A DNA stretch of 7,011 bases from Clostridiales bacterium (GTDB lineage: Bacteria > Bacillota > Clostridia > Oscillospirales > Oscillospiraceae). This document shows positions 1 to 6,899 of the stretch, piece by piece; position 1 is the stretch's first letter; each line of letters starts with the position of its first letter. The notes beneath the pieces were generated by a model. It was not told the origin of the DNA. It saw only the letters and a list, made by a program, of their open reading frames with translations, and did no database searches. Position numbers and translations under genes: made by a program. The stretch lies in the NCBI GenBank assembly GCA_012516225.1, contig JAAYWX010000481.1, forward strand, positions 1-7,011, given 5' to 3'.

Positions 1-1272
1 TTAATTGACGACATTACGCCGGAACACGACACCAAACTCCAGACCCTTTTAGGCCTGATTGAGGAGAAGCTGACACGACCAATCAATCCAGGCAACCGTA
101 AAATCCTCATTTTTACGGCGTTTTCCGACACGGCTGAATACCTCTACACCCATGTGAGCGCATTTGTGAAGTCCCGCTTCGGACTTGATTCCGCTATAGT
201 CACAGGCAATGTGGAGGGCAAGACGACGATTAAAGGGCAGCGTGCCTCGATGAACGAAGTGCTGACCCTCTTCTCACCGATTTCCAAAGGCAAAGACTTG
301 CTGATGCCGAACAACCGAAACGACATTTCCGTACTGATAGCCACGGATTGTATTTCGGAAGGTCAGAACCTTCAGGACTGCGACTATTGCGTCAACTACG
401 ACATTCATTGGAACCCCGTCCGTATCATTCAGCGGTTTGGACGAATTGACCGTATCGGTAGCAGGAACGCTGTCATTCAGCTTGTGAATTTCTGGCCGGA
501 TGTGGATTTGGATGAGTATCTTTCCCTTAAAGGGCGTGTCGAAACGAGGATGCGCATTTCGATAATGACCGCCACGGGCGACGACGACCTGATAAATGCA
601 GAGGAAAAGGGCGACCTTGAATACCGCAAGGCACAACTCAAACGGCTTCAGGAAGAGGTCGTGGATATTGAAGATATGCAGTCAGGCATTTCTATTATGG
701 ATTTGGGGCTGAATGAGTTTCGGCTCGACCTGCTGGAATATGTAAAACACAACGGGGATTTGGACACAGTTCCGTTCGGGCTTCACGCCGTAGTTCCGGC
801 TTCTGAGGACTGTCCCCCGGGTGTTGTGTTTGTTCTCAAGAACCGCAACAACAGCGTAAACATCGATAAGCAAAACCGCCTCCACCCGTTTTATATGGTA
901 TACATAGGAGCAGACGGCGAAGTCGTTTGCGACCACCTTTCGCCCAAGGAATTGCTGGATAAGACCCGCTCGTTGTGCAAAGGCAGGAACTCTCCTGTTA
1001 TGGACGTTTGCCGTGAGTTCAACGCCGAAACGAAGGACGGGCGGGATATGCGAAAAGTATCCTCGCTGTTGACGGATGCGATCAATTCCATTGTGGAAGT
1101 AAAAGCGGAAAGCGACATTGACAGCCTGTTCAGTCCGGGCGGTACGACCGCTCTTGATACCCGCATTGACGGACTAGAAGACTTCGAGTTAATCTGCTTT
1201 TTGGTCGTAAGACCAGGCGGGAACCCCGAAAAGTCACAAGACTTTTTGGGGAGAGGAGGAGCAACGGAATGA
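1..1272 (+). CDS. SNF2-type helicase, C-terminal part (partial at left edge)
   Basis: The frame is open from the first base, so this is the last 423 residues of a larger protein whose ATP-binding half lies outside the window. What is seen is a helicase C-terminal (RecA2) domain: a motif IV-like strand KILIFTAFSDTAEYL at about residues 34-48, ATD at 114-116 followed by motif V SEGQNLQ at 119-125, and motif VI QRFGRIDRIGS at 144-154 with its arginine fingers. The spacing and the phrase NYDIHWNPVR between V and VI match the RapA/SNF2 group of ATP-driven DNA translocases. About 270 further residues follow, with a charged helical stretch near 195-225 and no domain I recognise. The usual protein end is probably near FELICFLVV (about residue 402); the last 20 residues, rich in Gly, are encoded by the hairpin-forming junction and look acquired. 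It sits first in the visible operon, so an accessory role in restriction is inferred. A DISARM DrmD-like protein is an alternative name, but no other DISARM gene is visible. Confidence 0.88.
   Translation, partial: LIDDITPEHDTKLQTLLGLIEEKLTRPINPGNRKILIFTAFSDTAEYLYTHVSAFVKSRFGLDSAIVTGNVEGKTTIKGQRASMNEVLTLFSPISKGKDLLMPNNRNDISVLIATDCISEGQNLQDCDYCVNYDIHWNPVRIIQRFGRIDRIGSRNAVIQLVNFWPDVDLDEYLSLKGRVETRMRISIMTATGDDDLINAEEKGDLEYRKAQLKRLQEEVVDIEDMQSGISIMDLGLNEFRLDLLEYVKHNGDLDTVPFGLHAVVPASEDCPPGVVFVLKNRNNSVNIDKQNRLHPFYMVYIGADGEVVCDHLSPKELLDKTRSLCKGRNSPVMDVCREFNAETKDGRDMRKVSSLLTDAINSIVEVKAESDIDSLFSPGGTTALDTRIDGLEDFELICFLVVRPGGNPEKSQDFLGRGGATE
1254..1259 (+). promoter_or_regulatory. Strong Shine-Dalgarno inside the helicase 3' end
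   Basis: A perfect AGGAGG lies nine bases before an ATG at 1269 that is out of frame with the helicase and overlaps its TGA stop as ATGA. The site is stronger than the one in front of the DUF4391 gene, so it either starts a small ORF or restarts ribosomes that finish the helicase. It sits directly between the second and third hairpins, where folding could expose or hide it. Confidence 0.45.
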
Positions 1273-1334
1273 ACGAGCTTCCGCGCTCGTGCAGAAGCGA
1301 GCGATATGGAGTTTGCGACGACGAAGTGAGGTGA
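1269..1334 (+). CDS. Possible 21-residue small ORF, coupled to both neighbours
   Basis: The ORF starts at ATG 1269, which overlaps the helicase stop (ATGA), and ends at TGA 1332-1334, four bases before the DUF4391 start. It has an AGGAGG site nine bases upstream. The peptide begins MNELPRSC and ends CDDEVR; it is polar, with four arginines and two cysteines, and has no signal or membrane segment. Its stop lies inside the ribosome binding site of the next gene, an arrangement that would let its translation drive reinitiation on DUF4391. It is entirely contained in the hairpin-rich junction, and the third hairpin occupies codons 3 to 10, so coding may be incidental to an RNA or repeat. I recognise no family. 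Treat it as a candidate coupling or leader ORF, not as an established protein. Confidence 0.25.
   Translation: MNELPRSCRSERYGVCDDEVR
1328..1333 (+). promoter_or_regulatory. Ribosome binding site of the DUF4391 gene
   Basis: GAGGTG lies five bases before ATG 1339. It supports this start, since the N-terminal MLGLPRSTEVN is also what is expected for the family. It overlaps the stop codon of the possible small ORF at 1269-1334. Confidence 0.6.
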
Positions 1335-1338
1335 ACGT

Positions 1339-1950
1339 ATGCTGGGATTGCCCCGCTCCACCGAGGTCAACCGCCGCGTGGCAAAAGAGAAGCTTTACGC
1401 CAATGCCACGCTGACCACCTCGGTAAAGGATATGATAAAAGACCAGATTGAGTCGGTCGTCTGGCGAAACAAACTTGCCGACAGCACCATGAGCGTAGCC
1501 GCCGGGGAGGCAGTTAAGGAAATTCAAGTTTTTGAGATCGCCCTCCGGCAAAGGGCTTTGGATAAATGCATTCTGTCTGCCATAGCCAAGGCGATACCAT
1601 ACAAGATTCTGTTTGTGCTGACATTCGGTAGTGAGGCCCAGGCGTGGATGGAAGTCTCCGGCACACTCTATAATACTGACTGGTTTACGCTTGAAGGATT
1701 TACGCTGCGGTTTGAAGGGCTGAATTTAGATGCCGTGTATGAGAATTTGGCACGGCAGATTGCGGGCGGTCGGCTTGATACCGATGGTGACATCGCCAAA
1801 GCGGTAGAAAGAGATAAGCAGCGGCAGAAACTTGAGCGTGATATCGCCGCTTTGGAAAAGAAAATCCTGCGGGAAAAGCAGTTTAATAAGCAGGTTGAAT
1901 TAAACAGCGAATTAAAACGGCTAAGAAAAGAACTGGAGGAATTACGATAA
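1339..1950 (+). CDS. DUF4391 domain-containing protein
   Basis: This 203-residue protein has the look of the DUF4391 family, which is found repeatedly beside type III restriction and helicase genes. The family-like N-terminus GLPRSTEVNRRVAKEKLY is followed by an alpha-beta core, with a hydrophobic strand PYKILFVLTFG at about 97-107 and the segment YNTDWF near 121-126. From about residue 150 to the end it is a continuous charged helix with leucine and isoleucine at heptad-like spacing, a good coiled-coil candidate for dimerisation or for binding a partner subunit. No signal peptide, membrane segment or known catalytic motif is visible, so it is probably cytoplasmic. Biochemical function is unknown. 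Its stop shares a base with the Mod start (TAATG), so the two are likely translationally coupled and made in related amounts, which favours a role as accessory subunit of the restriction system. Confidence 0.88.
   Translation: MLGLPRSTEVNRRVAKEKLYANATLTTSVKDMIKDQIESVVWRNKLADSTMSVAAGEAVKEIQVFEIALRQRALDKCILSAIAKAIPYKILFVLTFGSEAQAWMEVSGTLYNTDWFTLEGFTLRFEGLNLDAVYENLARQIAGGRLDTDGDIAKAVERDKQRQKLERDIAALEKKILREKQFNKQVELNSELKRLRKELEELR
1935..1940 (+). promoter_or_regulatory. Ribosome binding site of mod
   Basis: GGAGGA inside the last codons of the DUF4391 gene lies nine bases before ATG 1950. This favours the start at 1950 over the in-frame ATG at 1959, which would be 18 bases away. Confidence 0.6.
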
Positions 1951-3842
1951 TGGATAAAATGAAATTTGAAACCCCGAACCTTACCGCCGAAAATCTGAAA
2001 AAGCTTGCAGAGCTGTTTCCCGGCGTGGTGACGGAGGGCAAAGTGAATGTTGATCTTTTGCGCTCCTATGTGGGCGAGGAAATATTCAAGGACGAAGCCT
2101 ATGAATTTACCTGGGTTGGCAAGCGCGCCGCCATTGCCGAGGCGGGACGCCCTATCCGCAAGACTCTCCGCCCCTGCCCGGAAGAGAGTCGCGATTGGGA
2201 CACGACCGAAAACCTCTACATAGAAGGCGACAACCTTGATGTATTGAAACTCTTGCAGGAGAGCTATCTTGGCAAGGTGAAGATGATCTATATCGACCCG
2301 CCGTATAACACGGGCAATGATTTTATTTACCGCGACGATTTTGCAAAAAGCCGCGAAGACTACGAGGAAGAAGCGGGCGTATACGACGAGGACGGCGACC
2401 GCCTGTTTAGAAATACTGAAAGCAACGGGCGCTTTCATTCCGACTGGTGCAGCATGATGTATCCGCGGCTTGTTTTAGCGCGGAATCTACTCCGTGCTGA
2501 TGGTGTAATTTTCATTAGTATAGATGATAACGAACAAGAGAACCTTAAGAAAATCTGTGATGAGGTTTTTGGCATAAGCAACTTTATTGGTCAGATAACG
2601 GTTGTAGCTAATCCTCGTGGTCGTGACTATGGCGGTATAGCTAGAATGCATGACTATATAATTGCTTATCGAAAGTCTGACGCTCTTGAAATGAATCTCA
2701 TTGCCGATGAGGATAGTACTTTTCCGTTTACGGACTCTTTGGGTGGCTTTGAATTACGCGAACTCCGCAATAGGAACATCAAATTCAATAAAGAAAACCG
2801 CCGCAATTTATGGTATCCGTTCTACGTCAATACATCAAGCGTTGATGAAAATGGATTGTGCGAGATTGACCTAGAACCGCACGAAGGCTGGTTTGAATTG
2901 TATCCTCTGGAATCACAGGGTGTAAATACCGTTTGGCGCTGGGGTAAGCCCAAGTCTATGGCTAATCTTAATGTGAACATCAAAGCAAAGCCGATGCGTA
3001 ATGGTAGCTATCAGATAGTTGAAAAATATCGTGAATCTCGCAAGATGGCTCGTTCTGTATGGTGGGATAAAGACACCAACACAGAAAAAGGAACGCTCCT
3101 AGTGAAAGATATGTTTCAAGGTAAAGTCTTTGACTATCCGAAGCCTGTCGAGATGCTGATACGCATGGTTCAGATGGGAAGCAATGATGGAGACATAATA
3201 CTTGACTTCTTCTCCGGCTCTGCCACCACTGCCCATGCTGTGATGCAGCTCAACGCCGAGGATGGCGGCAAGCGCAAGTTCATCATGGTGCAGCTGCCGG
3301 AAATCTGCGCCGAGGGTACGGAAGCCGCCAAGGCTGGCTACAAAAACATTTGCGAAATCGGCAAGGAACGCATCCGCCGCGCCGGGGATAAAATCAAAGC
3401 GGAAAACAAGGACAAGCCCGGCATCGAAAATCTGGACATCGGCTTCCGTGTCCTCAAACTCGACGACACGAATATGAACGACGTCTACTATGCGGCGGCC
3501 GACTACACGCAGGATATGCTTTCAATGATGGAGAGCAATATCAAGCCCGACCGCAACGATATGGACCTCCTGTTCGGCTGCCTGCTCGACTGGGGCCTGC
3601 CGCTGTCCATGCCGCATACCCACGAGAAGATTGACGGTTTCACCGTCCATACTTACAACGGCGGTGACCTGATCGCCTGCTTTGAAGAGCGTATCAGCGA
3701 AAAGGCAATCCGTGAAATTGCAAGCCGCCAGCCCCTCCGTGCCGTGTTCCGTGACAGCATCTTTACGAGTTCTCCGGAGAAAATAAACGTGTTTGAGATT
3801 TTCAAGCTTCTTGCGCCGAATACAAGCGTAAAAGTGATATAA
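1950..3842 (+). CDS. mod: Type III restriction-modification DNA methyltransferase (Mod)
   Basis: Mod recognises a short asymmetric DNA site, transfers a methyl group from S-adenosylmethionine to adenine N6 on one strand, and provides sequence specificity to the Res complex. The 630-residue length is normal for type III Mod. The motif order is that of the beta class: catalytic motif IV DPPYNTG at 116-122 comes first, and the AdoMet-binding motif I DFFSGSATT lies at 419-427, preceded by FDYPKPVEML at 394-403. The stretch between, about residues 180-415, is the target recognition region. The conserved N-terminus reads LTAENLKKLAELFPG and a segment ENLYIEGDNLDVLKLL (87-102) precedes motif IV. All key residues are present, so it should be active. 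The gene overlaps DUF4391 by one base and is followed after 12 bases by res. The central region is AT-richer than both ends, suggesting an exchanged specificity segment. No simple-sequence tract that would cause phase variation was seen. Confidence 0.95.
   Translation: MDKMKFETPNLTAENLKKLAELFPGVVTEGKVNVDLLRSYVGEEIFKDEAYEFTWVGKRAAIAEAGRPIRKTLRPCPEESRDWDTTENLYIEGDNLDVLKLLQESYLGKVKMIYIDPPYNTGNDFIYRDDFAKSREDYEEEAGVYDEDGDRLFRNTESNGRFHSDWCSMMYPRLVLARNLLRADGVIFISIDDNEQENLKKICDEVFGISNFIGQITVVANPRGRDYGGIARMHDYIIAYRKSDALEMNLIADEDSTFPFTDSLGGFELRELRNRNIKFNKENRRNLWYPFYVNTSSVDENGLCEIDLEPHEGWFELYPLESQGVNTVWRWGKPKSMANLNVNIKAKPMRNGSYQIVEKYRESRKMARSVWWDKDTNTEKGTLLVKDMFQGKVFDYPKPVEMLIRMVQMGSNDGDIILDFFSGSATTAHAVMQLNAEDGGKRKFIMVQLPEICAEGTEAAKAGYKNICEIGKERIRRAGDKIKAENKDKPGIENLDIGFRVLKLDDTNMNDVYYAAADYTQDMLSMMESNIKPDRNDMDLLFGCLLDWGLPLSMPHTHEKIDGFTVHTYNGGDLIACFEERISEKAIREIASRQPLRAVFRDSIFTSSPEKINVFEIFKLLAPNTSVKVI
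2470..3195 (+). other. Target recognition region of Mod with divergent base composition
   Basis: This part of mod codes for about residues 175-415, between catalytic motif IV and AdoMet motif I, where type III Mod proteins carry DNA specificity. Hand counts give 21 G+C of 60 in 2521-2580 and again in 2641-2700, 23 of 60 in 3001-3060, but 37 of 60 in 3241-3300 just beyond it. Codons here lean toward T- and A-ending forms (GCT, CTT, GTT, AAT), unlike the C/G-ending codons of the mod 3' end. The boundaries are approximate. The contrast is seen; import of a recognition domain by recombination is inferred. Relaxed selection is an alternative explanation. Confidence 0.6.
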
Positions 3843-3847
3843 GGAGG
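3842..3847 (+). promoter_or_regulatory. Ribosome binding site of res
   Basis: A full AGGAGG, within AAGGAGGTG that overlaps the mod TAA stop, lies seven bases before ATG 3855. It is a near-ideal site and fixes the res start. It also implies efficient independent initiation on Res, not only coupling to Mod. Confidence 0.7.
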
Positions 3848-3854
3848 TGCGACG

Positions 3855-6800
3855 ATGAAGCTGAAATTCCGGCACCAAAAGTTCCAGTCTGATGCGGCGA
3901 ATGCCGTATGTGATGTGTTTGCAGGCCAGCCGTTCCACGCGCCGACTTATATGATCGACCCCGGCTTGGGTCAGATGAACCTCGACGAAGCCACCCGCTG
4001 GACGGGCTTTAATAATGCGCCTGTGGCTATCAGTGACGACAAGGTTCTGGAGCATATAAGAGCCATTCAGCGTGCGGGACAAATAAAGCCCTCCGAGAAA
4101 CTGGAAGGGCGGTATAACCTCACAATTGAAATGGAAACCGGCGTAGGCAAGACCTACACCTACATCAAAACGATGTATGAACTGAACAAGAGATACGGAT
4201 GGAGCAAATTCATCATTGTTGTGCCGAGCGTCGCCATCCGCGAGGGCGTGTATAAGTCGTTCCAAATGACGGAGGAGCATTTTGCCGAGGAATACGGAAA
4301 GAAAATCCGTTACTTCATCTATAATTCCTCACAGCTTACCGAGATTGACCGTTTTGCCTCCGACAGCGCGATCAATGCGATGATTATCAACAGCCAGGCA
4401 TTCAACGCCAGAGGCAAGGACGCAAGACGTATTTATATGAAGCTGGATGAGTTCCGTTCACGTCGCCCTATTGATATCCTGGCGAAGACGAATCCGATAC
4501 TTATTATCGATGAGCCGCAATCGGTTGAGGGTGCGGCTACCAAAGAGCGGCTGAAGGAGTTTAATCCGCTGTTTACGCTCCGATACTCAGCGACTCACCG
4601 CGCGGACAGCATATATAATATGATTTACCGCCTTGATGCGCTTGAAGCCTATAACAAAAAGCTTGTTAAGAAGATTGCCGTCAAGGGCATATCGGTTTCG
4701 GGAAGCACCGCCACGGAAGGTTATGTCTATATACAGAGCATCAACCTCTCCAAGGGCAACCCTACGGCGACCATTGAGTTCGACATAAAGGGCAAAACGG
4801 GAATCCGCAAAGTCTCCCGCGTGGTCGGCGAGGGTTACAGCTTATACGATAACTCCGGTGAACTTGCCGAGTATAAGGATGGCTATACGGTTCTCCGGAT
4901 TGACGGACGGGATTCGTCTGTAGAGTTTACGAACGGTAAGAAGCTTTTCGCGGGCGACGTTATCGGCTCGGTCAGTGAGGAGCAGCTGCGCCGCATTCAA
5001 ATAAGGGAAACCATACTCTCCCACATCGAGCGGGAGCGTCAGCTTTTCGCCAAAGGCATCAAGGTCCTGTCCCTGTTCTTTATAGACGAGGTGGCTAAGT
5101 ACAAGCAGTATGATGCGCACGGCAACGCCATGGGTGGCGAGTACGCGCAGATTTTTGAGGAAGAGTACAAGTCAATCATCGAAGGTATGCAGCTCGAGCT
5201 TGAGGGTTCGGAGGAGTATTTGAGATACCTCGACAGCATACCCGCCGAACGGACACATGCTGGATACTTTTCCATAGACAAGAAAAGCGGTCGTATGGTT
5301 GACAGCAAACTCGACGACAAGAAGGAGCGCACATCCGACGATGCCGATGCTTACGACCTTATTATGAAGGATAAGGAGCGTCTGCTTGACCGCCACGAGC
5401 CTGTGCGGTTCATATTCAGCCACTCCGCCCTGCGCGAGGGCTGGGATAATCCGAATGTGTTTCAAATATGCACCCTGAAGCAAAGCGGTAGCGATGTACG
5501 CAAGCGTCAGGAAGTCGGTCGCGGTCTGCGCCTTGCCGTTAATCAGAACGGCGAGCGTATGGACGAGAATGTCCTCTCTCATGACGAGATACACAACGTC
5601 AATGTATTAACCGTTATCGCCAATGAAAGCTATGACAGTTTCGCCAAAGGCCTGCAAAGCGAGATTGCCGAGGCGGTCGCTGACAGGCCTCGTAAAGTTG
5701 AAGCCAAGTTGTTTAACGAGAAATTCGGCGAGGATACCGCACTTACGATCTATGAGAGCCTTATTGAAAACGGCTATGTGAAACGCGGCGAACTTACCGA
5801 GAAATATTATGAGGAAAAGAAGAACGGCACTCTGAAAGTACCGGAGGAAGCGGAAGGCAGAACCGCCGATATTATCGCCGTGCTGGATTCCGTCTATGAC
5901 CCGAACGCCAACAAGCCGGAGAATGCCCGCAAAAACACGGTCAATGTTACGCTTGACAAAGATAAGATGAGCAGCCGTGCTTTCCAGGAACTCTGGTCAC
6001 GTATCAACAGCAGAAGCTACTACACTGTCAGCTTCGACGAGGACGAGCTGATTGAGAAGGCTATTACAGAGCTAAATTCCAGACTGCATGTATCCAAGAT
6101 TTATTTCAAGGTGGAAAAAGGCGAACAAGTGCAGACCATCGAGTCCAAAACTCAATTGCAAGTGGGCGAGGCTTTTATTCGCACTGACGTGGTTCGGGAA
6201 GACGCCTCTCATTTTACAACGGTAAAAGCGAGTAGTTCAGTTCGTTATGATCTGGTGGGCAAAATCGTTGCCGAAACCGGGCTGACTCGAAAAGCCGTTG
6301 TTAATATACTGCGCGGCATTGAAAAAGCTGTCTTTAAACAGTTCGGTGACAATCCCGAGGAATTTATCATACATGCGGCAAACATTATCAACGAGCAGAA
6401 AGCTACGGCGATTATAGAGCATATCACATACGACAAACTGACTTCCGTGTTCAGTACGAATATTTTCACTGAGCCTGACCTTAAAAAAGGAGCCTTGGGT
6501 GTAAACGCTATTGAAGCAAAACGGCATTTATATGACTATGTTATCTATGATTCAGCAAACGAGCGCGACTTTGCTACAGAGCTGGAGGCGCACAGTAAGG
6601 AAGTCGAAGTTTATGTCAAACTGCCGAAAGGCTTTTATATCAGTACTCCCGTCGGTAAGTACAACCCCGACTGGGCGATAGCATTCTACGAGGGAAAGGT
6701 TAAACACATATATTTTGTTGCGGAAACAAAGGGTGATATGTCTTCGGTGGAATTACGCAAAATTGAGGAAGCGAAAACCCACTGCGCTCGTGAGCATTTT

Positions 6801-6878
6801 CGGGCCATCAGCGGTGAGAATGTGAAGTATGACGTGGTAAGAAGTTACGATGATCTGTTGAAACTGGTACAGGGATAG
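3855..6878 (+). CDS. res: Type III restriction enzyme helicase-nuclease subunit (Res)
   Basis: Res associates with Mod, uses ATP to communicate along DNA between two unmethylated sites, and cuts at a fixed distance from one of them. The 1007-residue length is close to known type III Res subunits such as EcoP15I. Domains in order: a Q-motif-like start FRHQKFQSDA (5-14), Walker A METGVGKT (93-100), Walker B DEPQ (219-222), motif III SATH (245-248), a long middle region, motif V FSHSALREGWDNPNVFQI (521-538), motif VI QEVGRGLRL (552-560), a linker with several helical segments, and a C-terminal PD-(D/E)XK nuclease core. In the latter NPDW places Asp939, and AETKG supplies Glu957 and Lys959, so the cleavage site is intact. 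No frameshift or missing motif was found. The start follows a strong ribosome binding site 12 bases after mod, consistent with co-transcription. The protein is presumably cytoplasmic and toxic without Mod methylation, in keeping with its position after mod. Confidence 0.95.
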   Translation: MKLKFRHQKFQSDAANAVCDVFAGQPFHAPTYMIDPGLGQMNLDEATRWTGFNNAPVAISDDKVLEHIRAIQRAGQIKPSEKLEGRYNLTIEMETGVGKTYTYIKTMYELNKRYGWSKFIIVVPSVAIREGVYKSFQMTEEHFAEEYGKKIRYFIYNSSQLTEIDRFASDSAINAMIINSQAFNARGKDARRIYMKLDEFRSRRPIDILAKTNPILIIDEPQSVEGAATKERLKEFNPLFTLRYSATHRADSIYNMIYRLDALEAYNKKLVKKIAVKGISVSGSTATEGYVYIQSINLSKGNPTATIEFDIKGKTGIRKVSRVVGEGYSLYDNSGELAEYKDGYTVLRIDGRDSSVEFTNGKKLFAGDVIGSVSEEQLRRIQIRETILSHIERERQLFAKGIKVLSLFFIDEVAKYKQYDAHGNAMGGEYAQIFEEEYKSIIEGMQLELEGSEEYLRYLDSIPAERTHAGYFSIDKKSGRMVDSKLDDKKERTSDDADAYDLIMKDKERLLDRHEPVRFIFSHSALREGWDNPNVFQICTLKQSGSDVRKRQEVGRGLRLAVNQNGERMDENVLSHDEIHNVNVLTVIANESYDSFAKGLQSEIAEAVADRPRKVEAKLFNEKFGEDTALTIYESLIENGYVKRGELTEKYYEEKKNGTLKVPEEAEGRTADIIAVLDSVYDPNANKPENARKNTVNVTLDKDKMSSRAFQELWSRINSRSYYTVSFDEDELIEKAITELNSRLHVSKIYFKVEKGEQVQTIESKTQLQVGEAFIRTDVVREDASHFTTVKASSSVRYDLVGKIVAETGLTRKAVVNILRGIEKAVFKQFGDNPEEFIIHAANIINEQKATAIIEHITYDKLTSVFSTNIFTEPDLKKGALGVNAIEAKRHLYDYVIYDSANERDFATELEAHSKEVEVYVKLPKGFYISTPVGKYNPDWAIAFYEGKVKHIYFVAETKGDMSSVELRKIEEAKTHCAREHFRAISGENVKYDVVRSYDDLLKLVQG

Positions 6879-6899
6879 ATCTGCTTAACTGAACTGGTA
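6862..6899 (+). repeat. Short direct repeat spanning the Res-VWA junction
   Basis: The 8-base string AACTGGTA occurs at 6862-6869 in the last codons of res and again at 6892-6899 in the first codons of the VWA reading frame, 30 bases apart. A 30-base period keeps both copies in the same frame (Leu-Val each time). It could mark a small duplication at the junction or be chance. Confidence 0.25.

Larger units (their letters stand above)
1201..1338 (+). other. Structured junction element: three tandem hairpins, possible small mobile repeat or RNA
   Basis: Three hairpins follow each other. The first is TGGTC (1202-1206) with GACCA (1211-1215) around a GNRA tetraloop GTAA. The second is a 12-bp stem, 1224-1235 with 1240-1251, eleven Watson-Crick pairs plus one G-T wobble around the loop ACAA. 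The third is GCTTC (1277-1281) with GAAGC (1294-1298), carrying an inner 3-bp extension (1283-1285 with 1290-1292) after one mismatch. No T-run follows the second stem on either strand, so it is not an ordinary intrinsic terminator. The element begins where the helicase reading seems to reach its natural end and stops at the ribosome binding site of the next gene. This fits a short inserted repeat or structured RNA that fused to the helicase 3' end. Its family is not identified; a HEARO/omega-type RNA lacking its nuclease ORF is one guess. The pairings are seen; insertion and RNA function are inferred. Confidence 0.5.

Noticed and set aside
1224..1251. Rho-independent terminator after the helicase
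   Set aside because: The stem is strong, but it is followed by AGAGGAGG on the + strand and by a GC-rich stretch on the - strand, with no T-run either way; it also lies inside the helicase reading frame.
1201..1338. Group II intron remnant
   Set aside because: No domain V-like hairpin or intron 5' GTGYG boundary is visible, and the element is only about 140 bases long.
891..1551. Overlapping - strand frames at the helicase-DUF4391 junction
   Set aside because: Composition and placement are those of antisense shadows; they lack a convincing ribosome binding site and family-like sequence.
1668..2438. 256-codon frame on the - strand across the DUF4391-mod junction
   Set aside because: It overlaps two well-supported + strand genes, the protein is low in recognisable motifs and has an overall antisense character, so it is a shadow frame.
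1950..3842. Phase-variable (phasevarion) mod gene
   Set aside because: No homopolymer or short tandem repeat tract long enough for slippage was found in mod or its upstream region.
3522..4280. 252-codon frame on the - strand across the mod-res junction
   Set aside because: It covers the res Walker A region and the ribosome binding site of res in antisense; no family resemblance is seen.
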